Source: Siphonodentalium dalli
Taxonomy: Eukaryota; Mollusca; Scaphopoda; Gadilida; Siphonodentaliidae
Direction: 5' to 3'
Length of the DNA: 64,000 nt
NCBI GenBank assembly: GCA_032622095.1
Contig: CP136069.1
Coordinates: forward strand, 167,454,394-167,518,393
Positions 10,072 to 20,510 of this stretch are shown piece by piece. The notes under the pieces are model-generated. The model saw nothing but the letters and a program-made list of their open reading frames with translations, made no database searches and was not told the origin of the DNA. Position 1 is the stretch's first letter; each line of letters starts with the position of its first letter. Made by a program: the position numbers and the translations under genes.

Positions 10072-12905
10072 CCCAAACGGCTCAATTTTGTATTCATCTT
10101 TAAATATCTTATAGGTTCGTAGTTTATTTTCCCCTGTCAGCCTATCGTCATTGAATATATCATTGCGAAACACTTCCATGTGTTCTGATTTCAATGTCTT
10201 AGTCAGCATCTGTTCACGCTGCCCTGATAGTTGGCCTGCGTTATTGATTACAATGTTATAACGCGACAATTGGGTGAGCCATGTTAAAGGTAATTTACAA
10301 TTCAGAGATTCTTTGTAGCATGCGGATAAGATATTATGATCATCTACTTTTGATAGTTTTAGCATGTACCTGAAGAGTTGTAAAATGGCATCATTCGCGA
10401 TAGGGAAACGGCCTAACTCTGCTCTAGAAGCGTGATTTGAGGCCTTTCTATTCAAACATAGAGCCCGTTTACAAAACTTTAGATTTGTTTGTTCACATGG
10501 TATGGTATCTTTGAACGGCAAATTAAGGTCAGCGGACCATATCTCACATCCATACAATAAAATAGGCTTAATTAGTTTATCAAATAATTTGCATTTAATG
10601 GCGATAGGTAAAACCGGTGTTGTTTTTGTTAAATTTGTTAAAAAGAACATGGCTTTTGATGCTTTTGCGCTCAGATTACCCTGTATTTTTTTTATTTTTC
10701 CATTAGATGTGAAAATTAATCCTAAATATTTATATTCATCCACTACTACTATTGGCATATCATCAATGTTAAATACAGGACCATGTTTTGTTTTCCTTGA
10801 ACGAAAGATCATACATTTTGTTTTGCTTACATTAACAGATAGTCCATTGTCAAGCGCGTATTGCTCTAACTTCTTAATTCCCGATTGTAAACCTGTCGGT
10901 GATTCAGATAATATCACCAGATCGTCTGCGAAAAGCAAATGATTGAGGTTATGATCATGAACGTGTACGGGGTCACATGTTTCGTCAAAAATATTAGCTA
11001 TATCATCAATGAAAATCTTGAACAACGTAGGGGATAGAGAAGAGCCTTGACGGACACCTATTGTAGACAATATAGGGGGACCAATTCCCGCCGTTGTTTT
11101 AACAGAATAGTAGCTTGATTTGTAAAGAGAAGATAACGCGTCATATATATGACCACTAGCCGATGAGCCCGACGTTGTCCGGGCTATTCAAAAACTAAAT
11201 TTCAAGTCGATAGCTCCACCCGTTTCCGAGATCTGGTCTGAAAACCAAATTTCAAGTCAATAGCTCTACCCGTTTCCGAGATCTGGTCTGCGCATGCGCG
11301 AAGCTGGCGTCGCACGGGCTCGGCGACCCGATAAAATTCGTATCCGGGGCAAGATACATTCACATATCAAATTTCAAGTCGATAGCTCACCCGTTTCCGA
11401 GATCTCGTCTGCGCATGCGCGAAGCTGGCGTCGCATGGGCTCGGCGACCCGATAAAATTCGTATCCGGGGCAAGATACATTCACATACCAAAAAGTCGAT
11501 AGCTCCACCCGCACGGGCTCGCCAATATGACAACGTCCACCGCCTGGTCAAACTACACACACGTACCAAGTTTCGTCCAGATCGGTCGAGAATCGTAGAT
11601 TTGTATAAATGACAGACAAACAAACAAACAAACAAACATACATACAGACAGAGGTCTTCAAAATATATATGAGATTAATTCCTACACGTTCCAATTTTTC
11701 GAATAACAACGATCTATCAACTGAATCAAATGCTTTCTGAAAATCAACAAAATGTGCATATATAGGTTTGTTGTTTTCTTTATACCTATTAACGATAGTT
11801 CGCAATATAAAAGCGCTATCAATTGTACTCCTATTTTTCCTAAATCCGAATTGCTTGTCACTAATTAAGTCATTTGCTTCAAGATAAGAGTTTATTCGTG
11901 TGTTTATAACTTTGTTGAATAACTTACCAACATTACTACTTAAAGCAATAGGTATATAATTGTTAGGGTAATGTCTATTGCCCTTTTATATAGGGTTTTG
12001 ATTGTTGACTCGCTCCAGCATACAGGGTAATGACCTGAGTGTAAAACTGTGTTGAAAACTTTTGTGACCTCGTCCAACATAAATGGAATTACTGATTTTA
12101 ATAATTCATTTGAAATGTTGTCCACTAGCTTTGTTATACAGGTTATCTAATATATCGCCTTTAGTTATATCATCATTGTTGAAATTTGTCACAACGGTAC
12201 TTTGTTTCACGGATTTTAATTGCTTTTCAATTGATTCGATTTTTGGACATACAGTTTATCGAAAAAATCGATTGTTCGGGTCTAAATTATTAGAGTTCTC
12301 CTTTTTCGGTCGCATATTATTCACGATTCTCCAATATTTCGAGGGGTCACTGGTTTCGAGATTTGATAGCTCGTCAACAATATTTTGGTGGAAAATGCGA
12401 GATTTTCTTTTTGTCTCCCGTTTATATGCTTTTTTTTCTGTGAAAAATTTCAATGTCAGAGATCTATCATGTGGTTTTCTTTTCATTTCCTCAATGACAT
12501 TTTCCATTTCTTTTTTAAGACTTTTGTATTCATTATCAAACCATAGTCGTTTCCGTCTGCACCTATGTTTATTAAGAGAAAATACTTTTGTTGATTCATT
12601 ATTTATTAACTGGAGTATTTCATTTAAATCTCGAATCGCCATTTCCGTATCTGTGGGATCTAGCCCGTACGAAGACATTTGAAACTTCATAAGTTTACTT
12701 CGCACGTGCGGTTGAAAAACAGCTTGCTTTGCTCTTTCGCTACTTTCTTTGTGCCATTTCGTCTGTGTTGAACACACGTTATACTTATATTTTAGTCGCT
12801 TTTTAGTCGGACAAGTTTTACTGAATTTTATGTGCATTGCCAGCTGGCAATGATCTGAATATTGTTCGTGTGATTTAACATTAACATATATGACATACAT
12901 TAAAT
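10072..12905 (-). pseudogene. LINE-B ORF2: 5'-truncated, broken CR1/L2-like reverse transcriptase
   Basis: On the minus strand this is a relative of LINE-A ORF2. It begins in the last part of the endonuclease (YSDHCQLAMH near 12850), so most of the endonuclease is missing. The RT follows: SNELLKSVIPFM, SVGKLFNK-like sequence, FVDFQKAFDSVD (motif A, about 11740), STIGVRQG, SPTLFKIFIDDI and the intact catalytic LLFADDLV near 10935. Frame breaks are visible near 12250 and 11985, and a 510-bp insertion splits it at 11153-11662. Homology stops near 10072 after KIEPF, exactly where LINE-A begins. The missing C-terminus is at 3236-3760. The open frame continuing to 9952 reads through into the presumed LINE-A leader. 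Confidence 0.88.
11153..11662. mobile_element. 510-bp insertion with internal ~122-bp tandem units and 10-bp target duplication
   Basis: The insertion splits the LINE-B RT coding region. ATATATATGA is present on both sides (11143-11152 and 11663-11672), a 10-bp direct target duplication. Inside, AAATTTCAAGTC(G/A)ATAGCTC blocks recur at about 11193, 11247 and 11369, with a partial unit near 11497. The right end carries (AAAC)n-like and CATACATACAGACAGA simple sequence. There is no coding region. It could be a SINE-like or other non-autonomous element; no tRNA-type promoter was identified. Confidence 0.75.
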
Positions 12906-13430
12906 AACATTTAACACACATGATTTGACTTCTCGTATCATCCGAGAAAAATGTGTTTGAATTTGGTGGAAATTAGTGCTAAACATAATTGTATCAGCTT
13001 TGGTGCCCCATGCACCTCTCCACATTTATGACTCGAACGGTGCCACTTTTGCCATACTTTAACCACGTCCATTATATTTCCGATAGCATGGAGGTAATTA
13101 TGTATCAGTTAGGTGATAGTCGGCAACTAAACAAATTCTTATCAAATTCAATGCCCCCATCCAATTTGGCGTCTTTAAATCACACGATTAGAGTCATCGT
13201 GTCATGGGGAAGAATGTGTATCGGCGATAAAATTTGTTTTTGTCAATCTCGGTGCCCATCTCCGGCTACTTGCACCCTGACTCGAACGTCACCATATCAT
13301 GGAGATGATTATGTATAAATTTGGTGGAAATCTGCGACAAAAATATTTCATCATATTTGCTGCCCTCTATATTTTCTGCACTTGACACCAACACACACAG
13401 ACAGACGTTTGCGAATATAGGCCCCAAATG
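12906..13430. repeat. Diverged ~145-bp tandem array, segment 2
   Basis: Repeated words TTTGGTGGAAAT, GACTCGAACGG, TTTAAATCACACGATTAGA and ATGGAGATGATTATGTAT appear in constant order about every 140-215 bp. The same units resume at 14946-15232, 16637-16760 and 17240-17960. The array is old (heavily diverged) and non-coding. Confidence 0.7.
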
Positions 13431-13686
13431 TGGCATCTATGACACGATTTGATTCTATATCGTTGGAGAAGAACGTGTATTAATTTTGTGGAATTGGGCA
13501 GAACTTGGCACGACGAGGCAGTGGACGGAATTTTAAACACAATGTAAAAACCATTTAAAAACGATCAGAACTTACTTATCCCGAATAACATACATTCATA
13601 ACTTTAGATCAATAAGGCTAATATAGATTTTATTTTAGTGCCACGGTTCCAACCAACCGGATTTTATATATTTTACTGTAATTAGT

Positions 13687-14087
13687 TTAACCCTTTACCC
13701 AACAGAAGGGCCCTGTGCCAATGCATTCTCTTATATATGCGAGTCGACGATAGGTCGCCTCGCATATATAAGAGAATGCATCGGCTTAACACATTAAAAA
13801 TTATAAAATTGTTAAAGAATGTAAGAAAAAATGGTAAAAAGTGTTAAAACAAGAACTGTTTTTAGGCCAATGCATTCTCTTATATATGCGAGGCGACCTA
13901 TGGTCGACTCGCATATATAAGAGAATGCATTGGCATAGGGCATAACTGTAACTATCACAATGTGGTCAAGGAGCCGGTTCCAATGATATCCATATTTGTA
14001 TGGTTCTATTGAGACAGACCGAAGATATTTTAGGCTGTTGAAGCTTTATTTGGCCGGTTTTGGCCGGTTTGTTGGGTAAAGGGTTAA
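13687..14087. mobile_element. piggyBac-like MITE (TTAA-flanked) carrying two 69-bp hairpins
   Basis: The element is bounded by TTAA on both sides with CCCTTTACCCAAC as the terminal inverted repeat (right end GTTGGGTAAAGGG). TTAA flanks and CCC-starting ends are typical of piggyBac-related MITEs. Inside are two hairpins at 13717-13785 and 13866-13934, separated by an AT-rich spacer. A near-full-length inverted copy lies at 56514-56902. No coding region is present. Confidence 0.82.
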
Positions 14088-14945
14088 AGGATTCTAGCCA
14101 TCTTTCTTAAGCTAATGGGTGGTACATGGTGGGACCTGTGAGAAGGAAACTTGTCTTGGTTGGTCTGGCCCAGACACACTATATCCAGAAACATATACCA
14201 TTGATTTGGATAAGTGCCACTACGTTGACGCGATGGATGGTTTTTTATATTTGTTCAAGTTTTAACACGAGGAGGTCGTGGTGCTTTACTCGAGAACAGG
14301 ATATAATTGACAAAGTATGAAGGACATAATCCGGGATTCCAATCGTTAGTTGGACAGCTTTACTTGTTCAAGATGAGCTGAATTGGCGACAGAGGTGTAC
14401 ATAAAAGTGGATTGACAGCACTCGTTAATATTCAGATCGATACTTTGCCCAATCTGACCGAGTCGGAGTACACTTGTGTCAGAAAGCTTTATGTCGGGTC
14501 GCTCTACGACTTCTCACTGGAGTGCTTAAACAACCGATGCACGTGACTGATAAAAGACATTAAACAACGTGGAATCAATAACAAACATAAACGTAGGGCT
14601 GTTGAATTTATATACATAAATTGGGCGCATTATAGAGGGGACTTAACCGGGATCGTGGTTTCCTATATCACATTACCAATGACTGAAACTCTAACCGAGA
14701 CGTTGACGTCAACGCATCGTGTGGTCCCGTCAACGCTCCAATGTCCTAAGCTGTCATTCCACTTGAAACGGAATGGACGGAGGCTCGTGATATTAAACAA
14801 TAAACAATTATAAGGGGCTTGTTACATGGATCGGGACAACTCTGCTAGCCGGGACAACTCGGTTTGCCGGTCATCTATGATTTCTCACTAAAATAACGGT
14901 GTGCTGTTACAATAGCCGAGCCAACTCGGCAACCCAGGATGACTA
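14088..14945. other. No gene recognised
   Basis: Unique-looking sequence with short open frames only. No splice-bounded exon, RNA gene or second copy was seen in the window. Confidence 0.45.
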
Positions 14946-15232
14946 TATATTACTTTAGTGGATATCGGCGACTAAAACATTATTATAAATGTTAGTGCCC
15001 CTCCATCCCTGACCCAAATGGCAACACATATGGCATCTTTAACCCACATGATTTGATTTCTTGTATAATCGGAGTGTGCTAAACATAATTGTATCACATT
15101 TGGTGCCCCACCTCTCCCCATTTATGACTCGAACAGTGCCACTTTTGGTATATTTAAACTACGTCCGCTATATTCCTGATAACATGGAAGTGATTATGCA
15201 TCAGTTAGGTGGTAAATGGCAACTAAATATTT
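14946..15232. repeat. ~145-bp array, segment 3 (most intact copy of the unit)
   Basis: This segment contains the uninterrupted unit that lets the LINE-B insertion point be placed: TGACCCAAATGG is followed after ~30 bp by AACCCACATGATTTGATTTC. It ends in AACTAAATATTTTT, where the next mobile element is inserted. Confidence 0.6.
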
Positions 15233-16636
15233 TTAGTCGAGTTTTTTTCCAAAACTCGACTTATAGTTTGATGAGGGACGGTGGGCGGGCGGATGGGCGG
15301 CGGACGGGCGGGCGGCAGGTTTTGCTTATAACTCAACCGTTTATTGACGGATTAAAAAACAATTTGGTGTGTGAGTACATATCCATGCACATAAGCTGCA
15401 GACAAAAAATCGGGTTCGTCCGCACATTTATTACAGGGTTATGGCCCTTTGCCATTTTTCACTGATTTTAGGCTCGTTAGCGCAACAACTTCAACAAACG
15501 TTATCTGATTCGATTGAAATTTAGGATATAGGTGTCTCCCAAGAATATCTCGGACGAGTTCGAAAACCGGCCTGGTCCGATAAAATTTGATAGAGTTATG
15601 GCCCTTAAGTCATTTTTCACGAATTTTCAGCTCGTTAGCGCGATAACTTCAACAAACGTTATCCGATTTGATTGAAATTTGGTATATATGTGTCTCCCAA
15701 GAATATTTCGGTCGAATTCGAAAACTGGCCAGGTCCGATATAATTTGATAGAGTTATGGCCCTTAATTAGTCATTTTTTCACAAATTTTCAGCTCGTTAG
15801 CGCGATAATTTAACAAACATCATCCTATTTGATTGAAATTTTGATATATAGGTGTCTCCCAAGAATACCTCAGACGAGTTAGAAAACCGGCCCGGTCCGA
15901 TTAAATTTGATAGAGTTATGGTCCTTAAGTAGTCATTTTGTACGAATTTTGAGCTCGTTAGCGCGATAACTTCAACAAACGTCATCCGATTCAACTAAAA
16001 TTTGGTATATAAGTGTCTTCCAATAATATCCTGGACGAGTTCGAAAACCAGCCTGGCCCAATAAAATTTGATAGAGTTATGGCCCTTAATTAGTCATTTT
16101 TTGTGAATTTTTAGCTCGTTAGCGCGATAACTTCAACAAACGTCCTCCGATTTGTTTAAAATTTGGAATAGACATACTTGCCAAGAATATTTCGGACGAG
16201 TTCGAAAACCAGCCTGGCCGGATAAAATTTGATATAGTTATGGCCCTTAATTAGTCATTTTTCGTGAATTTTTAGCTCGTTAGCGCGATAACTTCAACAA
16301 ACGTTATCCGATTCAACTAAAATTTGGTATATAGGTGTATTCCAATAATATCCTGGACGAGTTCGAAAACCAGCCTGGCCCAATAAAATTTGATACAGTT
16401 ATGGCCCTTAATTAGTAAATTTTCATGAATTTTTTGCTCGTTAGGACGAGTTCGAAAACCAGCCTGGCCCGATAAAATTTGATAGAGTTATGGCCCTTAA
16501 TTAGTCATTTTGAACAAATATTAAACGATTTTACCTATTAATTAGTCTACCGATACTGATGCACACCAATTGGCGGTAGCCACCGGTGGTAAGCCACCGA
16601 AAACGAGACACAGCATCTCTGATGCCACCTCTTGTT
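15233..16636. mobile_element. 1.4-kb non-autonomous element with ~160-bp tandem core (Helitron/Helentron-like candidate)
   Basis: The left end has a short hairpin (GTCGAGTTTT / AAAACTCGAC, 15236-15260), then a GGGCGGGC-rich stretch (15279-15316). Then come about seven direct units of ~160 bp (about 15410-16515), each with GAGTTATGGCCCTTAA, AGCTCGTTAGCGCGATAACT and GACGAGTTCGAAAACC; the last is shortened. The right end has AGCCACCGGTGGT and GAGACACAGCATCTCT palindromic pieces. The flanks rejoin into one uninterrupted ~145-bp array unit (AACTAAATATTT / TTATGAAATTGAATGCCC), so the insertion is precise and in a T-rich site. End hairpins, tandem core and lack of an obvious target duplication resemble Helentron-associated elements. 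The class is inference. Confidence 0.6.
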
Positions 16637-18095
16637 TATGAAATTGAATGCCCACCAATCCCTCACCCAAACGACACCAATTTGGCGTCTTAAAATCACA
16701 CGATTAGAATCATCGTATCATGGAGAAGAATATGGTCCACTCAATCAGGGAGCAATCAACAGGAATTAGGCCACAGTGTTAAGAGATATGGTGGTAGCTT
16801 TAACTTGGTTGTCACGGTGAACCCATGACCCACAATTCATCTCAGCCCATATGTTCGTTGACCAACAGGCATGGCATGAATATCCTCAAATATAGACAAT
16901 TTATTATGGGAAGATCCCTTTCTTAATGAAAATAATCATTAAATTTCACAAATAAAGAATAATTATATCTCCTCTCATGAACTTGAGATATGATATCATG
17001 GATATATGAACTGAACTTTTGAAGAAAAAAATATTTTACAGAATTTCTTGGCACCTGAAAACAGTGAAATTTCATATATTTGTTATGCCATAAACGTAAA
17101 GTAAATGAGGTTATAATATCCAATTGGTCGATGGTTCTTAACTAATCGCTTGTACCAAATTTCACAAAGATGTTCCTAAAAGATTTTGAGAAAATCCATT
17201 TTGAAATACCAGGACATTTTGGCAAAACGTGAGTCTGACCCTTAATTTTGTGGAAATTGACGCTAAACATATTTGTATCAGTTTTGTTGACCATCCCCCT
17301 TCTAACCCTGACTCAAGTGGCGCTACTTTTGGCATCTTTAAACCACACAATTAGACTCATTATGAAGATGAATACATCTAAAATTGGTGGAAATATCGGC
17401 GGCTTAATTAATTTGTATCACATTTAGTGTCCCCATCTCTCACCCAAGAGGCACCAATTTGGCGTCTTTAAGTCAAACATGTTTATCAGTTTTGGTGCCT
17501 CTCCCCTACCGTGCACCCCTGACACGAACGTCGCCACTTGGACATTTTTAAACCACACGATAAGATTCCTGATATCATGAAGATGATTATGTATACGTTT
17601 GGTGGAAATCGGCGACTAAACAAATTCTTATTTAGACCCCCCCCCCACACCAATCTCACACCGAAACGGCACCGATTTGGTTTCTTTAAATCACACGATT
17701 ATATTCCTCGTATTATGGAGAATAATGTGAATCAATTTGGTGGAAATCGGCGCTAAAAATATTTGTATCAATTTTGGTACCCCCTCTTCCATGCACCCCT
17801 GACTCGAACGGCTCCTCTTTTAACATATTTAAACCACACCAATAGAGTCCTCATATCGTGGGTATGATTATGTATAAATTTGGTGGAAACGGCGACAATT
17901 TTGTTTGCTGCCCCTCCCCCTTTTCTGTCGTGACAAGAACAGCGTCACATTAGAAAATTCCAGCCCACACCATTATCTTCCTTATAAAACGTTACCCCGG
18001 TTAGACCCCTTTGGTGTCATCTAGATGGTCCCAAGTGAATTTATATAGAACACAGACAGACAGACAGGCATTCGCAAATATAGATATAGATAATG
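16637..18095. repeat. ~145-bp array, segment 4
   Basis: Units of the same array continue after the insertion. TTTGGTGGAAA(T)CGGCG recurs at about 17597, 17738 and 17879 (141-bp spacing), with a looser copy near 17381. A C-run lies at 17638-17648. Part of 16760-17160 is unrelated AT-rich sequence. Nothing coding is seen. Confidence 0.65.
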
Positions 18096-18904
18096 TGATC
18101 TGGTGTTTGAAAATTAAGTGGTCCTTTAACGTCATTAGTAATTAACGCCACCGGTGTATACTGTTCTACAAATTTTAGAAATCTGTGGTCCTATGGGCAT
18201 TTTATAAATATATAATTGGTTTTGCCGGTTATTTTGGGACGCGTTAAAGTTGTACTGCGACCCCGAGTCCGGTAAAAGCTGTAGTTGGAATGTCCAAGTT
18301 CGTGAAAGTTCTATTGACTATGCCGATGATTTGAGAAGCTTTATTGTTTTAGGATATTGTAGAAAGGCTAATCTGGCCGTGTCAAATTGAGCTATGGCCA
18401 TGGGATATCTGACAGGACAACACATTTCGGGTTTTCGTGGGGTGTGTATTCGCTGGATGTCTTATAGTTGCAGTATGTAACTATTATGACCGCGTTAATT
18501 GTGTTCGATGTTTAGGTATGAACGATGGCTGGGCCATGCACACTTGAAGATTTTATGGCGGGAACACAATTTTTGATCCGCATTTAGAAGCTTTCTGGTT
18601 TGGTGAATGAAAAACCTGCAGTAATAAGCCGTAGTTTTTTGTAATAATTTGAAGGATTAGTTGTTTTAACGGAATTCTGAGGCGGTGCATTAATGTAACC
18701 AATGTTACCATTTCTGACTATGGTTTTCTTGTTACGCCACAAAGTGGTGTAAGCTGTATTTAGACTTTTTCATATTCTGTGGTCGATCGATAATCCACTG
18801 GGCGAATGTATTATGGTTAGGTATTTTTTCGTACTTGAGTATAAACCGTACCGATAGAGTCACGATAGTACGACAAAGATTAGCACATGTGTTTACGTCA
18901 CCGG
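18096..18904. other. No gene recognised
   Basis: No long open frame, splice-bounded exon or repeat partner was seen. Short phrases such as AAGCTGTA and GTTTTAG recur weakly and suggest old degraded repeat. Confidence 0.4.
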
Positions 18905-19690
18905 TGTAATTGTGGGGACATGTTTCTATTATGAAGGTTCGCTATCCCGAAGGTCCACTATTCCGAAGGTTCTCTATTCTGAATATTTGCTATTTCGAAG
19001 ATTCACTATTCCGAAGGTTCGCTATTCCGAAGGTTCTCTATTCCGAAGGTTTTTGTTATTTTTAGGTTAATTCTATATTATGGAATGTGCGCTCACATCC
19101 GAACTGATCATGTGCGCATACCGATACAGATACAGGAGGAAATAACATAGAACATTTTAATGTGATTTTGTTTTGTTTTCGTGGGTTTTCTTGAGATTTA
19201 ATGTCATTACGTGGGCCCATACCTTTGAATTCTTGGCATATAATATGAATGTTGTGGTATATATGGACCCTCCCGCATTGGGAAATGACACAGGTACAGT
19301 TGACTTAAGTGATGTTCTGTGCGGGCTCCAATTTGGAGTTCAATATTTATCGGCCAAATTTAGAATTTTATTGGGCCCATACCTTTGAACTCTGGGCATA
19401 TAATATGAATATTGGGGGGCATGTCTCTATTCCGAAGGTTCACTATCCCGAAGGTCCACTATTCCGAAATTTCTCTGAATGTTCGCTATTCCGAAGGTTC
19501 ACCAATCCGAAGGTTCGTTATTCCGAAGGTTCTCTATTCCGAAGGTTTTTGTTATTTTAAGGTTAATTATATATTCTAAAGTATTGAGAGGGTTCATTAT
19601 CACGAAGATTCTTTTTATGAAGGAAATAACTTAAAACATTAAATGTGATTTTGTTTTGTTTTCGCGGGTTTTCTTGAGTTTAATGACGAG
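18905..19690. repeat. ~508-bp tandem duplication containing CTATTCCGAAGGTT minisatellite blocks
   Basis: Block 1 starts near 18913 and block 2 near 19420. Both open with CATGT(T/C)TCTATT and then 8-9 imperfect 15-16-bp units of CTATTCCGAAGGTTCG. Both continue with GTTTTTGTTATTTT and later TGTGATTTTGTTTTGTTTTC. A second internal duplicate (GGGCCCATACCTTTGAA, near 19213 and 19373) sits between them. No coding potential is evident. Confidence 0.75.
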
Positions 19691-19959
19691 TATGAGATGA
19701 GCCTAACTGCAATTGTGACTTTGTTTAAAGGCCCACTTAATTTTCGAGTCATTCATTTTTGTTTATAGTATATACTGTTTTAATAACAATTTATGCCATA
19801 AAATTTGAATAAAATACTATAATTCATTACCATTTGAAACGCAGAATACTTCTATCTCCTAGTTTGAAACACCTTTAAAATACCGCGACAAGTCGTGCGT
19901 CGTATATCTAGCAATTAGCAACTAACATGTCCTCTTCGGCTTTCCATTGATTTCAACAT

Positions 19960-20510
19960 AATTTGATACTTAGGGGTATTTGTGTCCGGGAAGTGTTTTG
20001 GACGGATCAAATCGTGACCCCGACCTGACCTTGACCTTTAAAACTGTCAATGCAAGGTCAATTTGGGTAAAACGGACGAATGTCGGCGAAATTTGATACC
20101 TAGGGATACTTTTGTCCGGGGAGTGTTTTGAACGGGTCAAATCGTGACCTCGGCGTGACGTTGACCTTCAATGTGGTCAATCAAAGGTCAAATCGGGTAA
20201 AACGGATGGATTTCGACGAAATTTGATACCTATGGGTGCTTTTGTCGGGGGAGTGTTTTGGGTAAAATCATGACTCCGACCTTACCTTGACCTTCAAAAT
20301 TGTTAATTAAAGGTCAAGTGGGGTAAAACGGACGGATTTCGACGAAATTTGATACCTAGGGGTACTTTTCTCCGGGGTGGGGTGTTTTGGACGGGTCAAA
20401 TCATGACCCTGACCTGACCTTGACTTTAGTCAATTCAAGGTCAAGTCGCGCCTTTCGCCGGAAATCAGATGGGAAACAGCCCAGACGAAGTCGGGCCCAT
20501 CAGCTTGTGT
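19960..20510. repeat. ~121-130-bp tandem repeat, four copies, rich in AGGTCA-type half-sites
   Basis: AATTTGATAC recurs at about 19970, 20091, 20221 and 20347, each followed by GTCCGGGGAGTGTTTTGGACGG and a stretch of GACCT/AGGTCA words. The array ends in GAAGTCGGGCCCATCAGCTTGTG. The unit contains TGACCTTGA (20026-20034, 20415-20423) and its complement TCAAGGTCA (20435-20443). It is probably the tandem core of a larger interspersed element. Confidence 0.75.

Larger units (their letters stand above)
3761..10072 (-). mobile_element. LINE-A: full-length CR1/L2-like non-LTR retrotransposon
   Basis: On the minus strand the order is a ~185-bp 5' leader, ORF1 (9884-8106), a 640-bp spacer, ORF2 (7465-3989), and a 3' UTR ending GCTGAATAAA followed by (TCTA)4 at 3761-3780. 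Two long uninterrupted reading frames, an esterase-like ORF1 and a short-unit 3' tail fit the CR1/L2 group of the Jockey superfamily. The 3' end joins LINE-B sequence directly and the 5' end lies where LINE-B homology stops (around 10065-10075). No clear target duplication is visible, which is common in CR1-like elements. The 5' boundary is inferred from loss of LINE-B homology and is uncertain by some tens of bases. Confidence 0.85.
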
